A stretch of 47,281 nucleotides of DNA from a virus. The stretch lies in the IMG/VR virus record IMGVR_UViG_3300027821_000010, positions 1-47,281 of that record; one strand, given 5' to 3'. Below the pieces are notes generated by a model. The model had not been told where the DNA came from. It ran no database searches and was given only the letters and a program-made list of their open reading frames with translations. The position numbers and the translations under genes were made by a program. Positions 8,066-17,056 of this stretch are shown here, piece after piece. The first letter of the stretch is position 1, and each line of letters starts with the position of its first letter.

Positions 8066-10009
8066 TTGACCGAGGACGTAATCAAGGAGTTGAACAGCGA
8101 TTCGCCGGAGTTATCAGAATTCCACAAGGCGCTTTTGGAGCACGTCAAGGAGCTGGTGAAGATGAGCCGGACCCGGATGTCGAAGTATTACGATGACTGG
8201 GACAAGCAACAGGAGGTTTATAAGGGTGAAAGGCAGGCCGATAAGCAGGACGCCGAGCAGGCGCTGAGGGACAAGCCGATCAAGATGGTCGTGCCCAGCA
8301 CCTTTGCGCAGGTGATGACCTTCACCAGCTTTTTGTTCCTGCTCTTCACACAGAATCGGACCTTTTATGAGCTGATGCCCACCGGGGACGAGGACTACGG
8401 CACGAAGTTGCGTGATAGCGAGAAGCTGCTCGAACGCGATACCAGGGCCAATCAGTGGAACACACTACTCTTTCAGCACCTCTTGGACACTTCGCGGTTC
8501 GGGACGGGGGTGCTGGAGTGTTGCTGGACCAGGAAGATGAGCCGGATCTATGTGCCCGAGGAGCCGGTAGTGGCGACGATCGCGGGGGTGAGCACCGAGG
8601 TAAGGGCGGGGAGTGAGTGGCGCGAGTATTTGAAGTATGAGGGCAATTTGGTAAGGGCCGTGAGCCCGTATCGGTGGTTTCCGGATACAAGGTATCCGAT
8701 TGTGGATTTTCAACGAGGTGAGTTTTGCGCCTCCGAGGAGGAGTATGGCAAAACCCTGCTCAAAGACTTGGAGGAGGCCGGCGAGGTCGCGGGGGTTGAC
8801 TTTGTGCAGCCTCTTCCAAGGAACATGGACAAATCCAGAGGGGGGCCCACGAGGATGGGCAGCGATCTGTTTTCGATAGGGGGCAGAGGTGGGGCGCTGG
8901 TGAGCGGGCCAGGGAGCACGAAGCAGAACGCCGCCACGGGGTGTGTGCTGGTGACGAAGGTGCAGGTGTGGATTGTGCCAAGTAAGTTCAAGTTCGGGAA
9001 CGATAAGAAACTGGGTCCGGAGGAATTCCCGGTGCTTTATCACATTTGGTACGCCAACGATAACCGGGTTATACGGGTCGAGCCCGCATATTGGTGGCAT
9101 AACGAATTTGGGTGGACCTTGGCACAATTCACCCCTGACATGCAGCAGACCGTTGCGATGGGGCTGGCCGATCTGATCTACCGGCTGCAGGACGTCATTA
9201 CCTGGCTCATTAATGCCAGGGTCACCGATGTCCGCAGGAACTTGAGGGGCCGGCACATCGTTAATCCGGCGTTCATCGATACCAAGAGCCTGGATAGCGA
9301 GGGTGATATCTATATGCGCAAGGGCGCGAATCCCGCGATGATGGACCGGGCGATCAGGCCACTGGAGGTCAACGATGTCACGCGGGGCCATTTCACCGAC
9401 GCGGATGCGCTGGGCAAGATCATGGAAGTGGTCACCGGGGTGAATTCGAATGCCATGGGCCAGTACAATACGGGCCGCAGATCAGCCAGCGAAGCGCGGG
9501 TTGTCACGGCTGGGGCGGCCGGGCGGATGAAAATGCACGGCCAATTGATTTGGGATACCTCGCTGGGAAGGCTGGGAAGGCTGATGCTCTCGAATTTGAG
9601 GCAAAGCCTGAGCTTGGAATCGTTTCAGTCGGTCATTGGGCAGGACCCGATGATTGAGCAGAGGTTCCAGGCGTTTAAGGGGACCCCGGAGGAGGTCATT
9701 GGGGAGGGCGATTACTTCACCTTTGATTCGACGCTGCAGAGTGAGCGCAGTTTTGTCGCGCAGAGTTTGCAGGAGCTGCTCATCGCGGTCATTAACAATC
9801 CGCAGAGTGCGCAGATGCTCGATTTGGACCCAAGGAGCATGATGGCCGAGATCCAGTATTTGCGGGGGGCGGGGAACGTGAGCCGATTTTCGTTGCAGAA
9901 GCAGGTGGCGAGTGGGCAGGCGCCGCCCTTGCCACAAATGATGCCGCCAGCAGGTCCGCAGGGGCCGCCGCCGGGAGCAGGAGGGCCGCAGATGCCGGCA
10001 GCCGCATGA
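8066..10009 (+). CDS. Portal protein (TTG start)
   Basis: A 647-residue protein of the size and position of a podovirus-type portal, the dodecameric ring that joins head and tail and carries the packaging motor. Visible signs include the long helical N-terminal part with KMVVPSTFAQVMTFTSFLFLLFTQ (about 73-96), a DTRFGTGV-like segment (LLDTSRFGTGVLE, about 137-149), a central MQQTVAMGLADLIYRLQDVI helix, and a Pro/Gly-rich tail after residue 610. The start is TTG 8066, chosen because GGAGG at 8054-8058 is correctly placed and no ATG fits. It lies between large terminase and scaffold as expected. Confidence 0.85.
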   Translation: MTEDVIKELNSDSPELSEFHKALLEHVKELVKMSRTRMSKYYDDWDKQQEVYKGERQADKQDAEQALRDKPIKMVVPSTFAQVMTFTSFLFLLFTQNRTFYELMPTGDEDYGTKLRDSEKLLERDTRANQWNTLLFQHLLDTSRFGTGVLECCWTRKMSRIYVPEEPVVATIAGVSTEVRAGSEWREYLKYEGNLVRAVSPYRWFPDTRYPIVDFQRGEFCASEEEYGKTLLKDLEEAGEVAGVDFVQPLPRNMDKSRGGPTRMGSDLFSIGGRGGALVSGPGSTKQNAATGCVLVTKVQVWIVPSKFKFGNDKKLGPEEFPVLYHIWYANDNRVIRVEPAYWWHNEFGWTLAQFTPDMQQTVAMGLADLIYRLQDVITWLINARVTDVRRNLRGRHIVNPAFIDTKSLDSEGDIYMRKGANPAMMDRAIRPLEVNDVTRGHFTDADALGKIMEVVTGVNSNAMGQYNTGRRSASEARVVTAGAAGRMKMHGQLIWDTSLGRLGRLMLSNLRQSLSLESFQSVIGQDPMIEQRFQAFKGTPEEVIGEGDYFTFDSTLQSERSFVAQSLQELLIAVINNPQSAQMLDLDPRSMMAEIQYLRGAGNVSRFSLQKQVASGQAPPLPQMMPPAGPQGPPPGAGGPQMPAAA

Positions 10010-10344
10010 AGCTGACTGAAGAGCTGATCAGGAAGCGGAAGCTCAGGGATGCTTTTGAGGCGTTTATTGCGGGGCCTGTGCATGGGAACTATCAAGCGGG
10101 TTGCCGGGCGGAGCTGCAGGAGCTTGAAGTCCAGATTTTGGATCTCGATCCGGTCACCAGGGAGCAGGAAATCGAGATGTTCAAGCTAAGGGGTGAGTTG
10201 CGGCGGGTGCAGACGATGATTGAGGTCTTTGCCAACAGTTTGGAGGACCTGAAGAGGGAAATCGACGTGCTGGAGAGCGAGGATTTGCAAGAGGTAAGCG
10301 CACAACCTCGAAACAGGGACAGGTATGAGGACTTCCTGACCTGA
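10006..10344 (+). CDS. Small coiled-coil protein between portal and scaffold
   Basis: A 112-residue, highly charged helical protein (KLTEELIRKRKLRDAFEAFI, then MFKLRGELRRVQTMIEVFAN, then a third helix). It starts at an ATGA overlap with the portal gene. No family recognised. By position it could be a head-assembly or scaffold-associated factor. Confidence 0.75.
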   Translation: MKLTEELIRKRKLRDAFEAFIAGPVHGNYQAGCRAELQELEVQILDLDPVTREQEIEMFKLRGELRRVQTMIEVFANSLEDLKREIDVLESEDLQEVSAQPRNRDRYEDFLT

Positions 10345-10367
10345 AGTTAAGTGCGGCAACAACGAAA

Positions 10368-11240
10368 ATGATGAAATCAATACTAAACGAAGAATGGGGG
10401 ATGCTTTTGGCGCCCGATGGCGCCGAAGGCGGGGGTGGAGGCGGCGAATCCGGCGAAAGTCGGGGTCAAGCGGTCTTTGAGGAGCCCGGACAGGGCGGCC
10501 AGGGGGGCCGTGGTGACCTTGGAAGCGGCAGTGAAGGTTCGGGGAGCGGCGGAGCCGATCAACGGACCCAGGGACCTGCAATGGTCGATGCCGGGGCCTT
10601 GGCCGAGCGGTTCGGGCAGGTCATCGGGCAGCATTTCCAGCCCCCGCAGAGGCAGATGACCTCCGAGGAGGCTAAGCGGCTGCTCAATGTTTGGGAACCG
10701 ACGAAGGAATGGTTGGCGAAGTACGACAACCTGGAAAGCAGGGAACAGGCGATCGCGGAGATGCGGGATGGCGTGATCCGGCACTCCGACACGATCACCC
10801 AGTACCGGCTGCGGGAGATGATGGACCAGATGCAGCAAGTGTATGGGCCGGTGGTGCAGCACATGCAGATGGAACAGGCCAGGGCAGGGGAGAACCGGTT
10901 CAAGGAGGCTTATCCGGAGCTGGGCCGGGAGGAGATCAGGCCACTTCTGTTTGCGGTGAGCCAGAATCTGCTGGGCCAGGGCGTGCAGTTCAGGAGCGAG
11001 CGGGAAATGTTTCAGGCCATCGCCAGCGGGGTCGAGGCTGTGATCAAGGTGAGTAACCCCGATTTTAAACTTAATGGTGGCAACGGAGGCGGGACGCCGA
11101 TCGGGGCCACCAAACGTAAACAAGGCCCTGCGGCTGCTCAAGGGGGGATTCCGGTGACGACTCCGGGCTCCGGCGGCGGCGCGGGACCGAAAGGGCCGGC
11201 TGTGGCAAAGCCACGGGGATTGGCCATTTTCGATCCTTAG
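10368..11240 (+). CDS. Capsid scaffolding protein candidate
   Basis: A 290-residue protein directly upstream of the major capsid gene. Residues about 18-70 are Gly/Glu/Ser-rich and disordered. The centre (about 75-210) is helical and charged (LNVWEPTKEWLAKYDNLESR, MMDQMQQVYGPVVQHMQMEQ), and the tail is disordered with a short basic KRKQG. This disordered-helical-basic plan and the position between portal and coat gene are typical of scaffolds, which fill the prohead and leave before packaging. The start may be either of two adjacent ATGs (10368 or 10371). There is no protease motif. Confidence 0.72.
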   Translation: MMKSILNEEWGMLLAPDGAEGGGGGGESGESRGQAVFEEPGQGGQGGRGDLGSGSEGSGSGGADQRTQGPAMVDAGALAERFGQVIGQHFQPPQRQMTSEEAKRLLNVWEPTKEWLAKYDNLESREQAIAEMRDGVIRHSDTITQYRLREMMDQMQQVYGPVVQHMQMEQARAGENRFKEAYPELGREEIRPLLFAVSQNLLGQGVQFRSEREMFQAIASGVEAVIKVSNPDFKLNGGNGGGTPIGATKRKQGPAAAQGGIPVTTPGSGGGAGPKGPAVAKPRGLAIFDP

Positions 11241-11300
11241 CAAGGGCCGCAATTAATGGAGGAGTAAATTGGCGGGGTGCGACGCTGAGACTAAAGAAAG

Positions 11301-12692
11301 ATGCCCTTCGGGCTAGTTAGTTCAGAACAAATTGATGACTATTGGAGTCAGAACACTCGGCGCAAAATCTTTTATGCGTATCCAAACGGCACAGCCCCGC
11401 TGACGGGTTTGCTGTCGATGAGTGAAAGCGAGGACACCCCGCAACCCGTGTTCGGGTGGAACGAGGAGCGGTGGCAGGAGACCAAGACGATCACTGCGGC
11501 CAACCCGACCGGGGGCACCAACAAAGATGGGGCTTTTACGGCCACTGGGGGCACCACGCCCGCCGGCGACGCGAATGGCAAGTTCCTGTTGGCCCAGTGG
11601 GGGGTGATGAGGGTCTATGTGCAGGACGCTTCGATGTTTCAGGTCGATGACGTGGTCAAGATCTTTCAAGTGGGGACGAGCGCCACGGGTCCGGCGGCCA
11701 CGGGCAGTGCGGATCTGACCGGAAGGGTCACGGCCACGGGCACTGGGTATCTGGAATTGATGGCGGTGAGTGCGTGGAGCAACGTGCTCAACACGGCGGC
11801 CGCCTCGAATGGCAAAAGCGCGGTGCTGATTGGAACGGCCTATGCGGAAGGTGCAAGGTCGAGAACCGGTGGGATCGTGTTCCCGTACGAGATCACCAAC
11901 AACACGCAGATCTTCAAGACTCCCTATGAGTTGACGAGGACGGCGCTCAAGGAGCCTCTGCGCTACGACAAAACAGGGGCATATAAGGACCAGAGCAAGA
12001 GCAACGGGATTAAGCACCTGGCGAGCATCGAGCGGGCGATCTTCTTTGGGGAGAATGCCAAGACCACAGAGGTCGATCCGGACACCGGTCAAACGGTGCC
12101 CAGACGGTACACTGGTGGGTTGCGGTGGTTCCTCGATCAGTGGGAGAAGGGAACGCTGTATGGCCAGCCCGATGTCAGTGCGGTGGTCGATTGGCGGACC
12201 GCGCCGAACAAACGGGTAATTAAGTGCGGAGGCACGACCATCACCAAGGCGGACTTCAATCTGCTCATGGCGAGGGTCTTCGAGCGCACGAACAACACGA
12301 GTTGGGACAAGCTGTGCCTCTGCGGGCCCGAATATCTGGCGAAAGTCAGCGATATGTTCGAGCGGCAAACGCAGTTCACTTCGCTGAGGGATGAGGGCTT
12401 CGACGGCTTTAATTTCAAGCTGGTGCGACACCTGAGCAATTCCGGGGAGGTGTACTATAAGCAGCACCCACTGTTTACAAGTGCGGAGATGCGCAACAGC
12501 GCATTTTATATTGACTTGGGGTATGTGGGGTATCGGCCGCTCAGCGATTCGGATACCGATATTCAGCCGATGATCCAGCTGCCCGATGCGGACAAGCGGA
12601 AGGACCAGTGGTTGACGGAGTGCGGGTTCGAATTCCGATTCCCGGAAGCCAATATGTACGTGGAGAACATCGGGGGCATAACCCTGACCTGA
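11301..12692 (+). CDS. Major capsid protein
   Basis: A 463-residue protein in the coat position. The start (IDDYWSQNTRRKIFYAYPNG..PLTGLLSMSESEDTPQPVFGW) matches the N-terminus of the large HK97-fold coat proteins found in podovirus-like phages. Later segments (IVFPYEITNNTQIFKTPYELT, RTNNTSWDKLCLCGPEYL, IDLGYVGYRPL..DTDIQ) fit the P- and A-domain order. It forms the icosahedral shell. The ATG has only a weak purine stretch in front; a strong GGAGGAG lies about 37 bases upstream (see findings). Confidence 0.85.
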   Translation: MPFGLVSSEQIDDYWSQNTRRKIFYAYPNGTAPLTGLLSMSESEDTPQPVFGWNEERWQETKTITAANPTGGTNKDGAFTATGGTTPAGDANGKFLLAQWGVMRVYVQDASMFQVDDVVKIFQVGTSATGPAATGSADLTGRVTATGTGYLELMAVSAWSNVLNTAAASNGKSAVLIGTAYAEGARSRTGGIVFPYEITNNTQIFKTPYELTRTALKEPLRYDKTGAYKDQSKSNGIKHLASIERAIFFGENAKTTEVDPDTGQTVPRRYTGGLRWFLDQWEKGTLYGQPDVSAVVDWRTAPNKRVIKCGGTTITKADFNLLMARVFERTNNTSWDKLCLCGPEYLAKVSDMFERQTQFTSLRDEGFDGFNFKLVRHLSNSGEVYYKQHPLFTSAEMRNSAFYIDLGYVGYRPLSDSDTDIQPMIQLPDADKRKDQWLTECGFEFRFPEANMYVENIGGITLT

Positions 12693-12696
12693 AATT

Positions 12697-13035
12697 ATGG
12701 CAGCGTTAGCTAATACAGCGGTAAGCCTTTACCCCGGCGACATTGGCATGAGCGAGTGGCCGACCGCGGGAAAGGATAACAGGGCGAGATATACGAGGAG
12801 CTGCAAGGTGGTGCTCACCGGGCAGGGGACGGCGGCCAATCCGATACCGGCGAGCGCGTTCGGACTGAAGAAGCTGTCGTGGTGCTCGATGCTGTTCGAC
12901 AAGGCGGCAGGAGCGGCGGTCCCGGCGGTCGTCGATCCGATCGCGAACACGATTCTATTGTGCGGCGGAGCGGCCGGGGTCCCGGCGGACGTCACCAGCG
13001 CGGAGGCGTATATCAGGGTCGAAGGTTCACCTTAA
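12697..13035 (+). CDS. Head decoration / capsid-accessory candidate
   Basis: A 112-residue protein 4 bases after the coat gene. It has a small beta-rich plan (RYTRSCKVVLTGQGTAANPI, TILLCGGAAGVPADVTSAEAYI) without charged helices. Its place directly after the major capsid gene suggests a head decoration protein. No family recognised; the role is inferred from order. Confidence 0.65.
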   Translation: MAALANTAVSLYPGDIGMSEWPTAGKDNRARYTRSCKVVLTGQGTAANPIPASAFGLKKLSWCSMLFDKAAGAAVPAVVDPIANTILLCGGAAGVPADVTSAEAYIRVEGSP

Positions 13036-13063
13036 CAAATAGAAAGAAAGGAGGAAAGGTAGA

Positions 13064-13264
13064 ATGGCTAAAGACTACAAAAGCGGAGTCTCGGAATGGA
13101 GTCCGAGCATTCCCAAAAAGAGTAGCGAGAAGGCGGAACAGCTGATGAGCACGGAGGCCAGTGACGCCAAGGACACCATGACCGGCACCAATGAGCTGAA
13201 GGAATGGCGGGCCGGGAGTGGAAAGCCGGACGGGCCTTATGGTTCAGCCGGACACAAGTTCTAA
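13064..13264 (+). CDS. Small hydrophilic protein, last gene before a terminator
   Basis: A 66-residue, charged, probably disordered protein (SEWSPSIPKKSSEKAEQLMS) with a very good Shine-Dalgarno (AAGGAGG at about 13049) and a strong terminator just downstream. Strong translation signals suggest high expression. Function unknown. Confidence 0.7.
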   Translation: MAKDYKSGVSEWSPSIPKKSSEKAEQLMSTEASDAKDTMTGTNELKEWRAGSGKPDGPYGSAGHKF

Positions 13265-13277
13265 AGGGATGTGTAAG

Positions 13278-13334
13278 CGGTGCCCCAAGGCCAATCATGG
13301 ACGAAAGCCTGGGGCACCGTTTGCCATTTTTAAA
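13278..13334 (+). terminator. Rho-independent terminator after the capsid genes
   Basis: A perfect 10-bp stem (CGGTGCCCCA at 13278-13287 and TGGGGCACCG at 13310-13319), extended by AGG/CCT-type pairing on the loop side, is followed by a T-rich stretch ending at about 13334. It would end or attenuate transcription after the highly expressed capsid genes. Confidence 0.85.
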
Positions 13335-13363
13335 AGTGAATTGGAGGCGAAGGGAGTGAGCCT

Positions 13364-13888
13364 ATGACTTTGCTTCAATTGCGGTCGATGATGGCCGCGT
13401 ATTTGCAGAAGTCGGTTCCGGATCTGACGATCAACGGCGCGGATCTTAGTTTGTTGGCGCTGAACAACGTGAGGCGCCAAGCGGAGATGCTACACGACTT
13501 CGAGTTCAGCAGGAAGCACGTGACGGTCACCGTGGACGGGATGAGCGGGGGGACGCTGGAGGATGCGATTCAGGAGGGCAGCCCAAGTTGCGAGGTCAAA
13601 AGCGTCATCGAGTGCGGGATCTACGACGACAACTTTAATGTGCACCCGGTCGAGTGGACCACGGTGAGTGAGTCTATTGAACGGCAAAGGCAGATGAAGC
13701 CTGGGTTCGGGCCCAGGTATCCGAGCGATGGGGAAGCCACGACTGCAGGGAGGGGCTTCGATTTGCAGCGGATCGCGTTTTGCGGAAATGATATCTGGTG
13801 CGTGCCGACGATGGAACGTGGGCAGTTTTTTGATCTGGAGCTGGAAGTTTACACTTTTCAGCAGGATTGGACGAGCACGAGCGATTAG
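13364..13888 (+). CDS. Head-tail connector / head-completion candidate
   Basis: A 174-residue protein. The N-terminal 45 residues (TLLQLRSMMAAYLQKSVPDL, then LLALNNVRRQAEMLHDFEFS) form helices like those of phage adaptor proteins that bind under the portal. The rest is mixed beta (RIAFCGNDIWCVPTMERGQFFDLELEVYTF). Position after capsid and before tail genes supports a connector role. The call is from order and secondary-structure pattern, not sequence family. Confidence 0.55.
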   Translation: MTLLQLRSMMAAYLQKSVPDLTINGADLSLLALNNVRRQAEMLHDFEFSRKHVTVTVDGMSGGTLEDAIQEGSPSCEVKSVIECGIYDDNFNVHPVEWTTVSESIERQRQMKPGFGPRYPSDGEATTAGRGFDLQRIAFCGNDIWCVPTMERGQFFDLELEVYTFQQDWTSTSD

Positions 13889-13894
13889 GTCATC

Positions 13895-14401
13895 GTGGAG
13901 CAGCTGACGAATCCGACCAATGCCAATGGGTCATATTGGCCGTATGGAATTTACAATGGAAGGCCGCTATACCTGAACATTTTGTACGGGCCGCCGGCGG
14001 CGCTATACGCGATCTGGTGGGACAGTTCGGGCGAGTGGCGGGTATCGGCGGTGACGGACCTGGGGAAGCCAATCGTGTCCAATTATATGGGGATGGCGGC
14101 GACGACCATGGTGCCGGGAGGAGCGTATACCCCGAAGGGGACGTGGACGGCGACAGCGACCATGGGCGTGGCAGTGGTTGAGATGATGCCGGGGGGCGAC
14201 ACCAGTGATGTCTGGCTGACCAAGGGGGCGCAGTATCTGATGTGGGGCGGGATCGTGGAGGTCAATCATCTGGCCAAGGAATTTGTGTTCCGGCAGGAGG
14301 GCAATCTGCCCCCGCCGGAGAAGCTGAGGGATGCGGCGCTGGAGAACTTCAGGCAGTGGGATGCGTTCAGGTACGAGGAGAACCGACGCCACGTTTATTG
14401 A
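13895..14401 (+). CDS. Hypothetical tail/connector protein (GTG start)
   Basis: A 168-residue protein starting at GTG 13895, six bases after the previous stop. It has a beta-rich, Trp/Tyr/Gly-rich sequence (GSYWPYGIYNGRPLYLNI, AALYAIWWDSSGEWRVSAVT) and a C-terminal helix (RDAALENFRQWDAFRYEENR). It looks like a small virion protein of the tail or connector. No family recognised. Confidence 0.65.
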   Translation: MEQLTNPTNANGSYWPYGIYNGRPLYLNILYGPPAALYAIWWDSSGEWRVSAVTDLGKPIVSNYMGMAATTMVPGGAYTPKGTWTATATMGVAVVEMMPGGDTSDVWLTKGAQYLMWGGIVEVNHLAKEFVFRQEGNLPPPEKLRDAALENFRQWDAFRYEENRRHVY

Positions 14402-14402
14402 A

Positions 14403-15872
14403 ATGGCGCTTACTTTGAAGAATAAGGGGCCGCTCCTGGTCGATAAGGTCAGGGGCTATTTTGATCGGTTGCCGCCCTGGCTGCGGGACCGGATCACGAT
14501 CAGGGTCGAGAAGCAGAATATCGACGCCAAGATTGACGATCTTGATTCAGGGGCGCTGGAAAGCGAATTGAAGCAGACGGTCACTGACGAGAGGCTGAGG
14601 ACCAATCGGTATCTGGGTGATGGTGCGCCGGGGAGCGGCAACGATATGAGCCAGTTGCCGGCGAGCCACCTGAGCGAGATCGTGATCAATCAGACCGGTC
14701 AGGTGGCGAATGTCACGGAGACTGTTTCGACGAGTGAGACTGGACTTGTCGAGGGGCCGCCCTTGCAGGATGGGACCAGCGAGCAGGTGGGGGACGTGTG
14801 GGTCACTAAGAAGGTCGAGGCCCCGACCTTCGATGACAAGAGCTTTCAGTTGAGCAGGGAGGACTTGATCCCGGCGGAGTTTCGGGCCTTGGTCCCGCAG
14901 AAGCTGGAAAGCCATACCCTTGACGGAAATGCCGGTTTGCCGGCTTTGTTAGCGGGGGAGACGGTCAGGAAAGAGGAGCAGCGCAAGGTTGGGGTAAAGA
15001 CGGTGAGCGTGCAATCAAGGGACATGACCTCGCCGCCGGTCATTACCGGGCAGAAGATTGATCCGCAGTGGAACGGGGCGGTGCTCGATTTGGAGCAGAA
15101 GATCGTTCCGGCGAGTACGACGATCACGTCAGTATTCGGGACGACGGATGCGAGCATTAAGCCGATCGACGGGACGAATGCGTTGCAGGAGACGTGGAAG
15201 GTCCACGGGACTCCGGCGGCGTTTCCGCAAATCGTGCTGAAGAAGTTCGATGCGAATTTGCAGCAGGAGGTGTGGACGTATCTGAACGTGGTGGCGCAGG
15301 GCGCGGCGTTTACCGATACGGGGACGATTGTTGACTACGAGGACCGGCAGATCGATGCGGTCCATTCGCTGCGGAGGGTGGATCGAGCGGCGGCGCTGGT
15401 GACCTATGGAACGTATACGACGCGACAGTTCACGTTTCCGGCGATTCTTAGTTATTTGAGTTTTGCGCTGGTGGCACTGGCCACGGCGAACCGGAAGGAG
15501 CCGCAGTGGACGGCGGGAATCAGGGCGGCGTTTACGGCCCCGTCAGCGATTTATGAGGAGACGGCGTTTTTTACGACCGCGCCTGCGCCCGTACTGCTAT
15601 ACACCTGGGCACCGACGGACATTCTGTTCAAGGGGATTTCGTATTCGCTGAATTTGAGCAATGTGCTGACCGATGCGTGGACCAGTATCGGGGTGACTTA
15701 CGCGAGTGATGCGTACTATGGGAACACGGTGGATCGGTTTTCGATCAGCGCGACGACGCCGAGTGCGACGACGTATGTCAATGCGATAGGGACGACGGTG
15801 CCGATTTCCAGTGTGGTTGATGTGTATAAGAAGCTGTGGGTGAGGAAGACTTCTTATGTAACTTTGAGGTAG
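14403..15872 (+). CDS. Large structural protein of the tail region, unknown family
   Basis: A 489-residue protein starting at ATG 14403. The first 70 residues are helical and charged (GYFDRLPPWLRDRITIRVEK), followed by a long stretch rich in Thr, Val and beta strands, e.g. VWTYLNVVAQGAAF and TFPAILSYLSFALVALATAN near residue 360. There are no enzyme motifs. Position and composition suggest a tail or baseplate-like virion protein. Confidence 0.65.
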   Translation: MALTLKNKGPLLVDKVRGYFDRLPPWLRDRITIRVEKQNIDAKIDDLDSGALESELKQTVTDERLRTNRYLGDGAPGSGNDMSQLPASHLSEIVINQTGQVANVTETVSTSETGLVEGPPLQDGTSEQVGDVWVTKKVEAPTFDDKSFQLSREDLIPAEFRALVPQKLESHTLDGNAGLPALLAGETVRKEEQRKVGVKTVSVQSRDMTSPPVITGQKIDPQWNGAVLDLEQKIVPASTTITSVFGTTDASIKPIDGTNALQETWKVHGTPAAFPQIVLKKFDANLQQEVWTYLNVVAQGAAFTDTGTIVDYEDRQIDAVHSLRRVDRAAALVTYGTYTTRQFTFPAILSYLSFALVALATANRKEPQWTAGIRAAFTAPSAIYEETAFFTTAPAPVLLYTWAPTDILFKGISYSLNLSNVLTDAWTSIGVTYASDAYYGNTVDRFSISATTPSATTYVNAIGTTVPISSVVDVYKKLWVRKTSYVTLR

Positions 15873-15877
15873 AGTTT

Positions 15878-16045
15878 ATGGCGATGTTCGAGGATGAGGA
15901 TGAGGGCTCAGCCCGGGTGATGGATAAGAACAAGATGCCCCAGACGCCGAGTTTTGCCGAGGAGATGGTGAGTCCGAAGAGACAAAACCCGTTTATATTG
16001 GACGATTTCAGCGGCAGCAATGCGTACAAGGAAACCAAACCGTAG
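15878..16045 (+). CDS. Small acidic hypothetical protein
   Basis: A 55-residue protein from ATG 15878 (5 bases after the preceding stop, purine-rich GAGGTAGAG before it). The acidic start (MAMFEDEDEGS) precedes a polar body. It is the first of a run of short, low-complexity proteins reaching to 19.7 kb that precede the giant virion protein. Function unknown. Confidence 0.65.
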   Translation: MAMFEDEDEGSARVMDKNKMPQTPSFAEEMVSPKRQNPFILDDFSGSNAYKETKP

Positions 16046-16054
16046 GAGAATTTT

Positions 16055-16552
16055 ATGGCAATAGATACGACAGCGGCGACAGCTGCGAAGAAAACGAACC
16101 CGTATCAGTATGCGGGAAAAGCGGGGTATAAAGATCCGCTGGCCCAGGAATTGTATCAGAAGTATAACCCTAGATCGACAATAAGTCGGGGACCGTGGTC
16201 GTCTGGTTTTGACCAGTTGATGAATTTGTCGAAGAGTTACGAGAATACGACAACCAATTATATTGATCCGCTGAACCCGAGGAATTGGGGCGCGGGTGCG
16301 ATGAAGGATGAGTATTTGCAGCGAGGGGGCTTGGGAACTTATGAGCAGCAGGCCCAGTATCCAGGGGCGACTAATTGGCCCACGGATGCGAGTGGAAATC
16401 CGTTACCGAGGTTGAACTTGCAGACGGGTGCGCAAGAGTACCCTCAAGCAACTGGTGGGTGGGGAACTACAACTCCGACTGGGGGAATTGCCGGGGGAAC
16501 GGGAAGTACGAATTCGTTGAGTTCGGATGTGCTGAGTAAGATGTGGAGGTAA
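16055..16552 (+). CDS. Low-complexity virion-region protein ending in KMWR
   Basis: A 165-residue protein rich in Thr, Gly, Asn, Gln and Tyr. The N-terminal half has some order (NPYQYAGKAGYKDPLAQELY); the last 60 residues are Gly/Thr-rich. It ends in LSKMWR with GGAGG inside the last codons, exactly as the gene at 7621 does. By position it is probably packaged with, or assembled next to, the giant protein. No family recognised. Confidence 0.65.
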   Translation: MAIDTTAATAAKKTNPYQYAGKAGYKDPLAQELYQKYNPRSTISRGPWSSGFDQLMNLSKSYENTTTNYIDPLNPRNWGAGAMKDEYLQRGGLGTYEQQAQYPGATNWPTDASGNPLPRLNLQTGAQEYPQATGGWGTTTPTGGIAGGTGSTNSLSSDVLSKMWR

Positions 16553-16556
16553 TATT

Positions 16557-16793
16557 ATGGCTACCGAACAGCAAAATCCATTTGAATTGCAACCGTGGGG
16601 CGGGATGCCGCAGATAACACCGCAGCAGGGCGCACAACAAGGCGAGTTGCCGCAGAGTGGATTTGGGGGATTGCCGCCGGGTGTGGAGGGGAGTTATTTC
16701 CAGCTGAGTCCGGAGGCGATGCAGATGATGTGGGCACCGCAGACACAGTTACCGTTGCCGCAACCACAACCGCAAATTAACCCGTTGGTGTAG
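16557..16793 (+). CDS. Gln/Pro-rich small protein
   Basis: A 78-residue protein dominated by Gln, Pro and Gly (QPWGGMPQITPQQGAQQGEL; end QLPLPQPQPQINPLV). Its ribosome site lies inside the previous gene's last codons. Probably disordered; function unknown. Confidence 0.65.
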   Translation: MATEQQNPFELQPWGGMPQITPQQGAQQGELPQSGFGGLPPGVEGSYFQLSPEAMQMMWAPQTQLPLPQPQPQINPLV

Positions 16794-16794
16794 T

Positions 16795-17052
16795 ATGCCT
16801 AATTATACGGTTAGGGCGTGGAGGCCGTCGATCGATGCGGCGACACCAGAGGAGGCGGCACAATTGTCGGTGAGTGTTCCGGCGATGAATGGCGATGAAT
16901 TTTATGTGATCGAGAACGATCCGACCGGGTCTATGAACTATGTGGCAGGGGCGGCGACGGTGTTGGGTGGGGCGTTTCCGATGCCGCAGTACGTTTTCAG
17001 GGGAGCGGATTTTACGCCGGTGACGCCGTCACAGGCCCAAATGAAAGTGTAA
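16795..17052 (+). CDS. Small hypothetical protein
   Basis: An 85-residue protein starting one base after the preceding stop. It is predicted mixed alpha/beta (YTVRAWRPSIDAATPEEAAQ, EFYVIENDPTGSMNYVAGAA). Tight spacing indicates co-translation with its neighbours. No family recognised. Confidence 0.65.
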   Translation: MPNYTVRAWRPSIDAATPEEAAQLSVSVPAMNGDEFYVIENDPTGSMNYVAGAATVLGGAFPMPQYVFRGADFTPVTPSQAQMKV

Positions 17053-17056
17053 TGTT

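Noticed and set aside
11322-12467. 381-residue open frame opposite the major capsid gene
   Set aside because: Antisense shadow; composition dominated by Arg, Pro, Leu and His.
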